Shown: piece by piece, positions 26,718 to 35,558 of the stretch
Numbering within the stretch: the first letter of the stretch is position 1
Layout: each line of letters opens with the position of its first letter
Origin: Micromonospora sp. LH3U1
GTDB lineage: Bacteria; Actinomycetota; Actinomycetes; Mycobacteriales; Micromonosporaceae
Assembly (NCBI RefSeq): GCF_028475105.1
Contig: NZ_CP116936.1
Span: 558,001-622,000, forward strand
Reading direction: 5' to 3'
Length of the DNA: 64,000 nt
The notes under the pieces: generated by a model
Databases searched by the model: none
Seen by the model: only the letters and a program-made list of their open reading frames with translations
Told to the model about the DNA's origin: nothing
Program-made: the position numbers and the translations under genes

Positions 26718-29086
26718 TCCGGGAGCGGGCCTATCCGGTCGAACCGTGGCACGTCCGGGAAACCCGGCTGGACATGGACGTGCTCGCCCAGTCGGAGTCG
26801 GTCTTCGCGCTCTCCAACGGGCACGTCGGGCTGCGGGGCAATCTCGACGAGGGTGAGCCGCACGGCCTGCCCGGCACCTACCTCAACTCGTTCTACGAGT
26901 TGCGTCCGCTGCCGTACGCGGAGGCGGGCTACGGGTTCCCCGAGTCCGGGCAGACCATCGTCAACGTCACCAACGGCAAACTGATCCGCCTGCTCGTCGA
27001 TGACGAACCGCTCGACGTGCGCTACGGGGAGCTGTTGGCCCACGAGCGGATCCTCGACCTGCGGGCCGGCACCCTGCACCGGGAGCTGCACTGGCGCTCG
27101 CCCGCCGGTCGCGAGGTCAAGGTCCGCAGCACCCGCCTCGTCTCGTTCACCCAGCGATCGGTGGCCGCCATCAGCTACGAGGTGGAGGCCGTCGACGGCC
27201 CGCTGCGGCTGATCGTGCAGTCCGAGTTGGTGGCCAACGAGTCGCTGCCCGCGCAGAGCAAGGACCCCCGGGTCGCGGCGGTGCTGGAATCGCCCTTGCA
27301 GTCCGAGGAGGAGCTCACCACCCCGGACGGGGGGCAGCTGATCCACCGCACCAAGGTCTCTGGCCTGCGGGTCGCCGCCGCGATGGAGCACGAGGTGCAC
27401 GGCCCGGACCGCACCACCATCGAGTCCGAGGGATACCAGGACTGGGTACGCACCACCATCGCCTGCGTGCTCAAGCCCGGCGAGAAGCTGCGGGTGATCA
27501 AGTATCTGACGTACAGCTGGTCGAGCCGGCGGTCGCTGCCCGCGTTGCGGGACCAGGTCGGCGCGGCACTGGCCGGTGCCCGGCTGGACGGCTGGGACGG
27601 GCTGCACCGGGAACAGCGCAACTACCTCGACGCGTTCTGGGACGCGGCCGACGTGCTGGTCGAGGGTGACCCGGAGGTGCAGCAGGCGGTCCGGTTCGGT
27701 CTCTTCCACGTGCTCCAGGCCGGCGCCCGCGCCGAGCAGCGGCCGATCTCGGCGAAGGGGCTGACCGGTCCCGGGTACGACGGGCACGCATTCTGGGACA
27801 CCGAGATGTTCGTCCTGCCCGTGCTCACGTACACGCAGCCGAGCGCGGTGCGCAGCGCGTTGCAGTGGCGGCACAGCACGCTGGACTCGGCGAGGGAGCG
27901 TGCCGAGACGCTCAACCTCAGGGGTGCCGCCTTCCCCTGGCGGACCATCGAGGGGCCGGAATCCTCCGGATACTGGCCGGCTGGCACGGCAGCCTTCCAC
28001 ATCGGCGCCGACATCGCCGACGCCATGCGCCGCTACGTGATGGTCACCGGAGACACCGACCTGGAGCGGGAGATCGGGCTGGAGCTGCTGGTGGAGACCG
28101 CCCGGCTGTGGCGCTCGATCGGCCACCACGACCGGCACGGGCAGTTCCACATCGACGGTGTCACCGGCCCGGACGAGTACACGGCCGTGAAGAACGACAA
28201 CATCTACACCAACCTGATGGCGCAGCGGAACCTGCTGACCGCCGCCGACGCGGTGATGCGCCACCGGGACGAGGCGTTCCACCTCGGCGTCACCGACGAG
28301 GAGGCCGCGAGCTGGCGGGACGCCGCAACCTCGATGCACGTCCCGTACGACGAGGAGCTCGACGTCCACCAGCAGGTGGAGGGCTTCACCCGTCTCCAGG
28401 AGTGGGACTTCACGCACACACCGGTGGAGAAGTACCCGCTGCTGCTGCACTACCCGTACTTCGAGCTGTACCGCAAGCAGGTGGTCAAGCAGGCTGACCT
28501 GGTCCTGGCCATGCACTGGCGAGGGGACGCGTTCACCCCCGAGCAGAAGGTGCGCAACTTCCTCTACTACGAGCGCCGTACCGTACGCGACTCGTCGTTG
28601 TCGGCCTGCACCCAGGCGGTGCTCGCCGCCGAGGTGGGCGACCCGGAGCTGGCGCACACCTACCTGCGCGAGGCCGCACTGATGGACCTGCACGACCTCA
28701 ACGAGAACACCCGGGACGGCGTGCACATGGCCTCATTGGCTGGTGCGTGGCTGGCCCTGGTCAGTGGGTTCGGCGGTCTGCGGGACCATGAAGGCGAGCT
28801 GTCCTTCGCGCCCCGGCTCTCCAGCCGGCTCAACCGGCTGGAGTTTTCCCTGCAATGGCGGGGGCTGTCGCTGCGGGTGGATGTCCGGCCGCACCAGACG
28901 ACATACTCGCTCCGCCACGGTGGCCCGGATGACGTGGTGGAACTGCGCCACCACGACCAGATGCTACGGGTCACCTGCGACGAGCCGGTGACGGTGCCGG
29001 TGCCGCCGGCCGATCCGTCCGGGCCTCGGCCCGAGCAGCCACCGGGCAGGTCGCCGCTGCTGCGGTTGCCCGAGCACGAGCAGTGA
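26714..29086 (+). CDS. Glycoside hydrolase family 65 disaccharide phosphorylase
   Basis: The 790-residue enzyme phosphorolyses an alpha-glucodisaccharide such as maltose, trehalose or kojibiose with inversion. An N-terminal beta-sandwich ([29 protein letters not shown]) is followed by an alpha/alpha barrel. The catalytic acid is E488 in [11 protein letters not shown]. Phosphate-site residues probably lie in the C-terminal stretch [12 protein letters not shown]. Nearby motifs [16 protein letters not shown] and RGAAFPWRT are typical. The substrate cannot be fixed by eye. GTG 26714 is translationally coupled to the phosphoglucomutase gene. Confidence 0.9.
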   Translation: MIRERAYPVEPWHVRETRLDMDVLAQSESVFALSNGHVGLRGNLDEGEPHGLPGTYLNSFYELRPLPYAEAGYGFPESGQTIVNVTNGKLIRLLVDDEPLDVRYGELLAHERILDLRAGTLHRELHWRSPAGREVKVRSTRLVSFTQRSVAAISYEVEAVDGPLRLIVQSELVANESLPAQSKDPRVAAVLESPLQSEEELTTPDGGQLIHRTKVSGLRVAAAMEHEVHGPDRTTIESEGYQDWVRTTIACVLKPGEKLRVIKYLTYSWSSRRSLPALRDQVGAALAGARLDGWDGLHREQRNYLDAFWDAADVLVEGDPEVQQAVRFGLFHVLQAGARAEQRPISAKGLTGPGYDGHAFWDTEMFVLPVLTYTQPSAVRSALQWRHSTLDSARERAETLNLRGAAFPWRTIEGPESSGYWPAGTAAFHIGADIADAMRRYVMVTGDTDLEREIGLELLVETARLWRSIGHHDRHGQFHIDGVTGPDEYTAVKNDNIYTNLMAQRNLLTAADAVMRHRDEAFHLGVTDEEAASWRDAATSMHVPYDEELDVHQQVEGFTRLQEWDFTHTPVEKYPLLLHYPYFELYRKQVVKQADLVLAMHWRGDAFTPEQKVRNFLYYERRTVRDSSLSACTQAVLAAEVGDPELAHTYLREAALMDLHDLNENTRDGVHMASLAGAWLALVSGFGGLRDHEGELSFAPRLSSRLNRLEFSLQWRGLSLRVDVRPHQTTYSLRHGGPDDVVELRHHDQMLRVTCDEPVTVPVPPADPSGPRPEQPPGRSPLLRLPEHEQ

Positions 29087-29087
29087 C

Positions 29088-29117
29088 GGTCGGGGCGGGA
29101 GTGCTCCCGCCCCGACC
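29088..29117. terminator. Bidirectional hairpin after the GH65 gene
   Basis: A 14-bp perfect stem beginning GGTCGGGGCG starts one base after the GH65 stop. It also lies 14 bp beyond the stop of the convergent small gene at 29132. Confidence 0.82.
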
Positions 29118-29131
29118 GCCTCGCGCCTGTG

Positions 29132-29311
29132 TCAGATCGGCTCTCCGGTCGACGGGCGTCCGATCGCGTCGCGGGGCGCCATCGCCCGGGGATCATCGGG
29201 CAGGCGGGCCTCGACGGCCCGGTCTCCGAAGTCCTTGTTGCGCTCGGCGTCCTGTTCCCGCCGGTTCCGTTCGTCCATCTGCTGCTGCCGGGACGTCTGC
29301 TGCTTGGCCAT
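29132..29311 (-). CDS. Small hydrophilic hypothetical protein
   Basis: This 59-residue protein is strongly hydrophilic and likely helical: a Gln/Arg-rich N-terminus (MAKQQTSRQQQMDERNRR) followed by an acidic-basic mix and the tail PRDAIGRPSTGEPI. No domain is recognised. The ATG at 29311 is supported by AGGA six bases upstream, and the codon use is normal for this genome. A longer frame extends upstream but reads through low-quality sequence. It is convergent with the GH65 gene across a shared terminator. Function unknown. Confidence 0.6.
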   Translation of the reverse strand: MAKQQTSRQQQMDERNRREQDAERNKDFGDRAVEARLPDDPRAMAPRDAIGRPSTGEPI

Positions 29312-29480
29312 GGCGATCCTCGCGATCCGTCGGGGCGCGGTTGCGCCGACACGGTCTGCGGTCGTTCGTCGCGTACCCGACGGCCCTTTCCGCAAACGCG
29401 GCCTGCGGCGGGGTCCACCCGGTGCGTGCGGCGCGGCGGGCGGGGTAACCGGGCCGCAGCCGAGCATTCGGAGGTGGGGC

Positions 29481-30134
29481 ATGGACGAGCAGCGCAACAC
29501 GGTGACCATCCCGGTCGGGGACGCTCAACTCCCCGCCGACGTGATGCTGCCCGCTCAACCGGTCGCTGTCGTGCTCTTCGCGCATGGCAGCGGCAGCTCC
29601 CGGCACAGCCCGCGCAACGTGGCGGTGGCCCGCGCGCTGAACGGTCGAGGGCTCGGCACGGTGCTGGTGGATCTACTCACCCCGATCGAGGACGAGGTGG
29701 ACGCCCGCACCGCGGAACTGCGGTTCGACATCGGGCTGCTGGCCAGTCGGCTCGCCGGGATCGTCGACTGGCTGGCGGTCGAGCGCCCCGCCGGTGACGT
29801 GCCGATCGGCCTGTTCGGGGCCAGTACGGGTGCCGCCGCCGCCCTGGTCGCGGCGGCGTCCCGCGCGGATCGGGTGAGTGCTGTGGTCAGCCGGGGCGGT
29901 CGGCCGGACCTGGCAGAGGGCGCGCTGGCCCAGGTGCGTACCCCGACGTTGCTGCTGGTCGGCGGCTTGGACGAGGAAGTGATCACGCTCAACGAGCAGG
30001 CCTTGGCCGAGTTGGGGGAGGTCGGTGAGCTACGTGTGGTCCCCGGCGCGACCCATCTCTTCGAGGAGCCCGGCACCCTTGAACAGGTCGCCGACCAGGC
30101 TGGCAGCTGGTTCGCCACCCACCTCAGCCGATGA
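29481..30134 (+). CDS. Dienelactone hydrolase-like alpha/beta hydrolase
   Basis: The 217-residue alpha/beta hydrolase has LFAHGSGSSRHSPRN for the oxyanion hole, the nucleophile elbow GASTGAA with S115, the aspartate region LLLVGGLDEEV and the histidine in VPGATHLFEEPGT. This pattern is common in proteins annotated as phosphoribosyltransferase-associated or dienelactone hydrolases. The substrate is unknown. ATG 29481 is preceded by GGAGG. Its TGA is directly adjacent to the TCA of the convergent AI-2E-type gene, leaving no intergenic base. Confidence 0.82.
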   Translation: MDEQRNTVTIPVGDAQLPADVMLPAQPVAVVLFAHGSGSSRHSPRNVAVARALNGRGLGTVLVDLLTPIEDEVDARTAELRFDIGLLASRLAGIVDWLAVERPAGDVPIGLFGASTGAAAALVAAASRADRVSAVVSRGGRPDLAEGALAQVRTPTLLLVGGLDEEVITLNEQALAELGEVGELRVVPGATHLFEEPGTLEQVADQAGSWFATHLSR

Positions 30135-31238
30135 TCAATCCGCCGGCAGGAGGGTCGAGGTGGAGCGACGCTGTTGGACGGTGTCGATGACGCGCCAGAG
30201 GACGGCGGTGATCGGGACGCTGACGAAGGCGCCAGCGATGCCCGCGATCAGCGTGCCCGCGGTGACCGCCACCAGGATCACCGCCGGATGCAGTCGGACC
30301 TGCCGCTTCATGACCAGCGGCTCCAGCAGGTTGCCCTCGATCTGCTGCACGGCGATCACCGCGGCGAGGGTGAGCAGTGCGGTGGTGGGGCCGTTCGCGG
30401 CAAGCGCGACCAGCACCGCGACCGCGCCGGCCACCGTCGCCCCGATGATCGGCACGAAACCGCCGAGGAAGGTGATCAGGGCCAACGGCAGGGCCAGCGG
30501 CACCCCCAGCACCACCAGAGCCAGGCCGATGCCGATCGCGTCGATCGCGGCGATCAACATGGTGCCCCGGCTGTACGCACCCAACGTCTGCCAACCGGCC
30601 CGGCCGGCCTCGGCCATCACGGGCTGGTTCGGGCCGGAGACCCGCGACAGCACCCAGTGCCACATCGACCGGCCGTCCTTGAGCAGGAAGAAGAGCAGCA
30701 CCAGGGCGAGCAGTGCGGAGCCGAACACCTCGGTCGCGGTCCGGGCACCCGCCACCGGGTCCGGCGAGCTGCCGCCCAGCCCTTCTCGGGCCTGGTCGAC
30801 CAGCCGGTCCAGCTGTGCGTCGGTGACCGGCAGCGTGGAGGTCACGAAGTCCCGGGTGCGTTCAACCCCCTGCGTCAGCTCCTGGCTGAGCTGGTCGAAC
30901 TGGCTGGCAGTCAGGTTCCATACCAACGCGCCGACGCCGACCAGGATGCCGAGCAGCAGGAGGACGGTGCACAGGGCGGCCAGTGCCGCCGGCAGGCGCA
31001 GCCGGCGCAGCAGTCGCAGCACCGGGTCGAGCAGCGCGGTGAGGAAGATGGTGGCGGCCAGCGCGATGGCCAGCGGCGCCAGCAGGACGGCGATCCGGCC
31101 CAGCAGGTAGAGCCCGGCGACGATCACCACCAGGCAGGCGCTCCACGACACCGCGGTCCGGACCAGCCAGGGCAGCGCCGCCCACGTCTGGCGCGGCCCG
31201 GGGCCGCCCGTCGTCACTTCGGGTTCCTCTGCCGCCAT
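30135..31238 (-). CDS. AI-2E family transporter
   Basis: The 367-residue membrane protein belongs to the AI-2E/PerM family. It has an N-terminal pair of helices, a periplasmic-type stretch rich in Gln/Leu (residues about 95-170), and a C-terminal bundle with FLLKDGRSMWHWVLSRV, GVPLALPLALITFLGGFVP and the conserved EGNLLEPLVMKRQVRLHP. Some relatives are sodium/proton antiporters, while TqsA influences AI-2 export; the function here is not known. ATG 31238 follows a GAGGAGG site. The longer open frame upstream is Arg/Ser-rich and not conserved-looking. Confidence 0.85.
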   Translation of the reverse strand: MAAEEPEVTTGGPGPRQTWAALPWLVRTAVSWSACLVVIVAGLYLLGRIAVLLAPLAIALAATIFLTALLDPVLRLLRRLRLPAALAALCTVLLLLGILVGVGALVWNLTASQFDQLSQELTQGVERTRDFVTSTLPVTDAQLDRLVDQAREGLGGSSPDPVAGARTATEVFGSALLALVLLFFLLKDGRSMWHWVLSRVSGPNQPVMAEAGRAGWQTLGAYSRGTMLIAAIDAIGIGLALVVLGVPLALPLALITFLGGFVPIIGATVAGAVAVLVALAANGPTTALLTLAAVIAVQQIEGNLLEPLVMKRQVRLHPAVILVAVTAGTLIAGIAGAFVSVPITAVLWRVIDTVQQRRSTSTLLPAD

Positions 31239-31452
31239 GTCGGTCCTCCTCGATCTCGACGAGGTCGGTACCCGGCCGGACGTGCGCCGACACCCGTATC
31301 GCTCCACCGCTGCGCGGGCCGCTACCCGCGCGGATCGTACGCCGGCCGCGACGTCCTGGGTGGCTGTTCGCGGACCACATCCGGAACGACCGCGTTTGCA
31401 CTGTCTGTCCAAGGGAACGCATCTGAGAGATACCGACTGGAGGAGGAGCGCC

Positions 31453-31635
31453 GTGGGTGACTTCATGGACAAGGCCAAGGACTTCGCCGACAAGCACGAC
31501 AAGCAGGTCGACCAGGGTGCGGAGAAGGCTGGCGACATGGCCGACAAGCGCACCGGCGGCAAGTACGACGACCAGATCGACAAGGGCGTCGACCAGGCCC
31601 AGGCGCGCACCGGTGAGGGCGACCAGGTCCGCTGA
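31453..31635 (+). CDS. MT0933-like antitoxin family protein
   Basis: This 60-residue, highly charged protein has repeated lysine/aspartate units: MDKAKDFADKHDKQVDQG, EKAGDMADKRTGGKYDDQI and a final DKGVDQAQARTGEG. It matches the MT0933/Rv0909-type antitoxin family (PF14013). No toxin gene lies beside it, so an antitoxin role is doubtful; such orphan proteins are common in actinomycetes and may be stress-related. GTG 31453 follows an AGGAGG site by six bases. The longer open frame upstream is non-coding in character. Confidence 0.78.
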   Translation: MGDFMDKAKDFADKHDKQVDQGAEKAGDMADKRTGGKYDDQIDKGVDQAQARTGEGDQVR

Positions 31636-31647
31636 CGCGCCAGACGT

Positions 31648-31681
31648 CTCCCGGGCCGCCGAGCTGTCGGCGACCCGGGAG
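31648..31681. terminator. Hairpin between the antitoxin-like and hemerythrin genes
   Basis: CTCCCGGG pairs with CCCGGGAG around an inner six-base-pair stem, with one C-A mismatch. It sits between the two convergent stops. Confidence 0.7.
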
Positions 31682-31705
31682 CGTCCTGTCCGGACACTGC
31701 GCCGG

Positions 31706-32308
31706 TCAGCGCCGCTTGTCGCGTAGCTCGTCCATCGAGGTGGGTCTGCCGCTCAGCGCGTCGCGCAGCCGGTCGACCAGACCGATGCCGGGGGCGAGCA
31801 GCCTGTTCGCCGGCGGGTGGTCAGGTGCTCCCGGGTGTGGCCGGGTCGGGCCGATCTTCTTGACCGCCGTCACCTTGTCGGCCACATCGATCAGCTCCTC
31901 CCGGGCTGTCGCCGCGCGCAGCCGAGGAAAGAGTTCGTTCTCCTCCTCCCGCACGTGCTGTCGGATGGTGCTGGTCAGGTGGGTCAGCAGCTCGTCGAAG
32001 CGAGGGTCGGACGAGTCAATCGACTCCAACTCCTTCATGGTCCGCTCGGCGTCGGCGTGCTCCGCGATCTCACGGTCGGCGATCTCGTTGCCGTCGGGCA
32101 GCGCCTTGCGGGCGATCGGATAGACGTACGCCTCCTCCGCCACCGAGTGGCGGACGAGTTCGGCGATCACCACGTCGAGGAGTTGGCGGCGGTGCTCGGG
32201 GGTGCCGCGCCGAGTCTCCAATTCGACGAAGAGTGTCTCGACCTCACGGTGGTCGGCGATCAGGATGTCGACGACGTCGTGGTCGTCGGCGGTCTGCGGG
32301 TTGCTCAT
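31706..32308 (-). CDS. Hemerythrin HHE domain protein
   Basis: The 200-residue protein has the HHE cation-binding pattern: ILIADHREVETLF near the N-terminus, LVRHSVAEEAYVYP in the second helix, EIAEHADAERTMKELE in the third and REEENELFPRL in the fourth. These histidines and glutamates would bind a di-iron centre for oxygen, nitric oxide or redox sensing. A Pro-rich tail ends in KRR. ATG 32308 is the best start; it lacks a strong ribosome-binding site. It is divergent from the FUSC gene with 161 bp between the starts. Confidence 0.87.
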   Translation of the reverse strand: MSNPQTADDHDVVDILIADHREVETLFVELETRRGTPEHRRQLLDVVIAELVRHSVAEEAYVYPIARKALPDGNEIADREIAEHADAERTMKELESIDSSDPRFDELLTHLTSTIRQHVREEENELFPRLRAATAREELIDVADKVTAVKKIGPTRPHPGAPDHPPANRLLAPGIGLVDRLRDALSGRPTSMDELRDKRR

Positions 32309-32469
32309 CTCACGGCCCCTTACCGGTTGCGGATCGGTGGGAGGGTGAGGCCCTGGTACCCCCACGGGGCTGCACAAACCCAAGCTCGACGATGTGTTCG
32401 GTGGTGCCTGTGGTGTCGGTGGAGCCGGATCGGCACGACTGCCCCGCTGCTGCCGGGGTAACCGCCGCC

Positions 32470-33792
32470 ATGGCCGACGACCGCTCACCCGCCGGCCGCG
32501 ACCAGTCGCGGCTCAACGAGGCCGCCGAGCGGAGCGGCGACGCGGTCCAGCGGGTGCGGCATCGCAGCGGGCAGGCCGGCCGGATCCGGGCCCGGCAGTG
32601 GGAGGTCACCCTGGTGATCTCGATCCAGGCCGGGCTGGCCGCGGCGATCGCCGCGCTGCTCGCCAAGAACCTACTCGGCCCCGGATCGCACGTCTTCGCT
32701 CCCGCAGCCGCCGTCGGTACGATCGCCACCGCCATCGGGCAGCGCGCCCGACGCACGTTCGAGCTGCTGGGCGGTGTCTCCCTGGGCATCGTCATCGGTG
32801 ACACGCTGCGTTTCATCCTGGGCTCGGGTCCGTGGCAGACCGGCGTGGTGGTCGCTCTGGCCATCGCCGCCGCACTGCTGGTCGCCGGTAAGGGAGGTCC
32901 GTTGGTCGGTCAGGCCGGCGGTACCGCCGTGCTGATCGCCACGCTGGCCCCGATGGACCGCGGCCTGGAGGTGCCCCGGATCTTCGACGCCCTCGTCGGC
33001 GGGGCGGTTGGCCTGGTGGTGGTCGCGCTGTTGTTGCCGATCAATCCGATGCGAGTGCTCGACCGGGCCGCGGCGCCGATCTACGCGATCCTCAGCGAGC
33101 AACTCGCCGAGCTGGCGCAGGCGATGCGGGAGCGCGACGTCGACCGGATGATGCGCGTCCTGGAACGGCTCCGTGGCACCGAGGATGATCTGGGTCGGCT
33201 GCACGATGCGCTGAGCGGGGCGGAGGAGGTGGTGACGATCGCTCCGGCCCGCTGGCATCGCCGGCAGCAGTACCACCGGTACGCCCGCAGCGCGGATCAC
33301 CTGGAACGGCTGCTGCTGGACAGCCGCGCCATGGCTCGCTGGTCGGTGACCGCGTTGCAGTACAACGAGCCGATCCCACCTGAACTGCCGGACGCGATGG
33401 GCCGGTTGGGTCAGGCGGTGACGGAGATGCGTACGGAGCGCAAGGTCGGTGACGACCCCCAGCGCACCCGCCGGTTGGTCGAGCAGTGCGCCGAGTTGGC
33501 CGGACGCGCCGCCGCGAAGGGGCTCGAGTCGTTCGGCGATTCGCTCGTCACCGGCCTGCGTACCGCCGCCAGCGACCTGCTCCGGGCATCGGGCTGTGAA
33601 CCTGACGACGCCAATCGGATCGTGCGCCGGGCGGCCAACGCGGGCGGGGCGGCCGTCCACCCGCTGGTCCGGCTGCAGCTGCATCGAGCCCGTCCGACGC
33701 GGGCCGCCCGAGTTCGTCGACGTGCGCACCTTGCTGCCCGGATGCATCCGCAGGACGGGCCGGCCTCCCAGGAAGGGAGACCGGCCCGGTGA
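32470..33792 (+). CDS. FUSC family (aromatic acid exporter-like) membrane protein
   Basis: The 440-residue protein has a charged N-terminus, five or six membrane segments in residues about 45-195, and a long cytoplasmic helical domain. AAVGTIATAIGQRARRTFELLGGVSLGIVIGD and GGAVGLVVVALLLP are typical of FUSC/ArAE proteins, some of which export aromatic acids. The recognisable part ends near ANRIVRRAAN. The last 35 or so codons are very Arg-rich with many A/T third positions, unlike the rest, and a terminator-like hairpin lies inside them. This suggests an extension by stop loss or a frameshift. ATG 32470 is chosen. Confidence 0.78.
   Translation: MADDRSPAGRDQSRLNEAAERSGDAVQRVRHRSGQAGRIRARQWEVTLVISIQAGLAAAIAALLAKNLLGPGSHVFAPAAAVGTIATAIGQRARRTFELLGGVSLGIVIGDTLRFILGSGPWQTGVVVALAIAAALLVAGKGGPLVGQAGGTAVLIATLAPMDRGLEVPRIFDALVGGAVGLVVVALLLPINPMRVLDRAAAPIYAILSEQLAELAQAMRERDVDRMMRVLERLRGTEDDLGRLHDALSGAEEVVTIAPARWHRRQQYHRYARSADHLERLLLDSRAMARWSVTALQYNEPIPPELPDAMGRLGQAVTEMRTERKVGDDPQRTRRLVEQCAELAGRAAAKGLESFGDSLVTGLRTAASDLLRASGCEPDDANRIVRRAANAGGAAVHPLVRLQLHRARPTRAARVRRRAHLAARMHPQDGPASQEGRPAR
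33756..33788. terminator. Hairpin inside the 3' end of the FUSC gene
   Basis: CGGGCCGG-C-CTCCC pairs with GGGAG-A-CCGGCCCG around AGGAA. It overlaps the last codons of the FUSC gene and lies just beyond the stop of the convergent peptidase gene. Confidence 0.65.
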
Positions 33793-33802
33793 ACCGCCAG
33801 GA

Positions 33803-34447
33803 TCAGGAGGAGTAGCCGCGCTCCGCGATCCAGTTGGCGACCTTCGGCAGGCTCATCCAGTACTCGCCCAGCGCCGGGTCCGCCGGGTCGGCGACCCGAA
33901 TGGTGTCGCCACCATCGCGGTAGCCGACGAGGGTCAGGTAGTGGCCGCCCTCGTACGAGTGCGGGTTGCCGTCGGTGTCCACGGTCGTGCCCTTGATGTT
34001 GGCGACCACCGGTCGGCCGGCGTCCACCGCGGCCAGCACGTCCCGGCGTAGCTGTTCGACCTGATCCGGGCGGGCCACCGAGTCACGGATCTCGGTGGTG
34101 CGGTACTTGCCGCCGGTCAGTTCGTTCAGCACCCGGGTGGTGTCCAGGGCCGAAGGGGTGCCCGCCTCGGTGGTGCCGAGCAGTTGGGCCACCTTGTCCT
34201 GGGAGAGCGCCTTGCCCTGGGCGGACAACGCGATCCGGGTCGCGGCCGGGCCGCAGTAGTAGAAGTTCGGCTGGGCCTGGTAGTCGATGCCGAGGATCCG
34301 CTCCGCGGACCGGTCGGTCTGGCTCGACGAGGTCGGGGCGACCTGCACCGGGGCGGCCTGTGCGGCTACCGCCGGACCGAGGGCGCAGCCGCCGGCGACC
34401 AGCAGGCCGACAACGGACAGACCACTCTTCTGGACGATCGGGTTCAT
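33803..34447 (-). CDS. Secreted C39-like cysteine peptidase
   Basis: The 214-residue protein has a signal peptide (about residues 1-32, ending near AAQAAP) and a papain-like peptidase_C39_2 domain. The nucleophile is C65 in NFYYCGPAATRIALSA, the histidine lies in GGHYLTLVGY and the third residue in VADPAD. It lacks an ABC transporter, so it is a free secreted enzyme, perhaps acting on exported peptides or the wall. ATG 34447 is preceded by GGAGA. The only nearby convergent gene is the FUSC gene. Confidence 0.85.
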   Translation of the reverse strand: MNPIVQKSGLSVVGLLVAGGCALGPAVAAQAAPVQVAPTSSSQTDRSAERILGIDYQAQPNFYYCGPAATRIALSAQGKALSQDKVAQLLGTTEAGTPSALDTTRVLNELTGGKYRTTEIRDSVARPDQVEQLRRDVLAAVDAGRPVVANIKGTTVDTDGNPHSYEGGHYLTLVGYRDGGDTIRVADPADPALGEYWMSLPKVANWIAERGYSS

Positions 34448-34744
34448 GGTCGAGTCTCCGTTCGGGGGTTGGCGCCTTCCGACTTGAGGAGGGCGGCAGC
34501 ACCGGGAATGGCGCTCGGCACAGCGCGGCGACGACCAGGGGTGATCTCGGACCTGGGCGTACCAGGTACGTAACGGCCCCGCTCCGGCGGGCATTCCGCT
34601 GGCGGGCGGGGGTACGGGCGTCGCGATCAGGTGTAACGGCTGCCGGCGGGGAGGGATTCCTGCATCTCCTCGCAGGCACCGTCGGCAAAGTGGCTCATAA
34701 GGTACAAATCCGATACTTGGTACGGCCTGTGGCCACGCGGCAGG
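34448..34744 (-). other. 297-bp leader and promoter region of the C39 peptidase gene
   Basis: No gene is supported. The part farthest from the gene (about 34690-34720) is AT-richer and could hold the promoter; read on the minus strand it contains GGATTTGTACCTTATGAG. A long GC-rich leader follows. I recognise no riboswitch in it. Confidence 0.4.
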
Positions 34745-35152
34745 TCAGAGACTCCCCAGCAGCCCGGTCACGGTGATCTCGATGACGACCCGCTCCGGAT
34801 TCGGGCGCGGGGGCCGGTAGCGCTCGGCGTAGCGGCGCTCCGCCTCCGCCACCGCGCCCCGATCCGACCGGACCACCGCGCGGCCCTCGATGGTCAGCCA
34901 GCGGCGGCCATCCACGTGGCAGACGGCCACCGGCGCACCAGCCGCGCCGGCAGCCGCCACGTGAAGGGCCTTGCGGGAGGTGCCGGAGGTGATGACCCGG
35001 GCCAGTCCGGCCGCCGGGTCGAGGGTCACCCCGACCGGTACGACGTGCGGGGTGCCGTCGGCACGCAGGGTGGTCAGCGTCGCGAGGTGCCGTTCCGCGC
35101 AGAAGGCGACAACGCGCTCATCGCGCACATCCAACCGATGATCGCCCGCCAT
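34745..35152 (-). CDS. PPOX-class, probably F420-dependent, flavin-fold protein
   Basis: The 135-residue protein has the split-barrel pattern: [26 protein letters not shown] at the N-terminus, then [37 protein letters not shown], and [19 protein letters not shown] at the C-terminus. This matches small PPOX-class proteins of actinobacteria, many of which bind F420. The substrate is unknown. ATG 35152 is the start. It lies 31 bp downstream of the DUF1232 gene on the same strand and may share its transcript. Confidence 0.83.
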   Translation of the reverse strand: MAGDHRLDVRDERVVAFCAERHLATLTTLRADGTPHVVPVGVTLDPAAGLARVITSGTSRKALHVAAAGAAGAPVAVCHVDGRRWLTIEGRAVVRSDRGAVAEAERRYAERYRPPRPNPERVVIEITVTGLLGSL

Positions 35153-35183
35153 GCCCGTCCCCTGTCCGCCGAACCGACCTCGA

Positions 35184-35525
35184 TCATGGCACGCGGCGGC
35201 GTACCCGGTCCCGCTCCGGCGGGGCGTCCGGCTGACCGGGCAGTTGGCGATCCGCCGCCCGGCGTTGGTGCACCAGCCGGGTGAGGTAGATCAGCGCGGC
35301 GGCCAGGACACCCATGTCATCCAGGTAGATCGGATCCGGGAGCACGTCGATCGGGAAGATCGTGTAGATCAGCGCCCCGTAGAAGGCGATCTTGCCGCCC
35401 GCGCCGAGCCCGGTCAGCAGCCGTCGCGTACGCACCACCCGCACCGCCAGCACCACGGCACCGACCAGTGTGGCGATCGCCAGGATGCCGGCGATCACCA
35501 CGAGGACCCACGCCTGTCGGGACAT
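35184..35525 (-). CDS. DUF1232 (YkvA-like) membrane protein
   Basis: The 113-residue protein has an N-terminal membrane helix ([23 protein letters not shown]) and a DUF1232 segment containing [29 protein letters not shown]. The paired aspartates and prolines of that segment define the family. A Pro/Arg-rich tail follows. The function of DUF1232 proteins is unknown. ATG 35525 is the start. It lies 33 bp downstream of the coiled-coil membrane protein gene and 31 bp upstream of the PPOX gene, so the three could be one transcript. Confidence 0.84.
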   Translation of the reverse strand: MSRQAWVLVVIAGILAIATLVGAVVLAVRVVRTRRLLTGLGAGGKIAFYGALIYTIFPIDVLPDPIYLDDMGVLAAALIYLTRLVHQRRAADRQLPGQPDAPPERDRVRRRVP

Positions 35526-35558
35526 GCCGTCACGCTAACCCACCCGACACCGCTCGGC

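Noticed and set aside
26567..28726. A 719-codon open frame antisense to the GH65 gene
   Set aside because: The plus-strand gene has a complete catalytic domain; the antisense product has none and biased composition.
31453..31635. Type II toxin-antitoxin module with the MT0933-like gene
   Set aside because: Neither neighbour is a toxin: one is an AI-2E-type transporter and the other a hemerythrin. The same holds for the VapB-like gene at 12500.
34448..34744. A second c-di-AMP riboswitch before the C39-like peptidase
   Set aside because: The leader has no GGGGTGAATC or CGAACCCGTCAGC-type block, unlike the element at 51926-52070.
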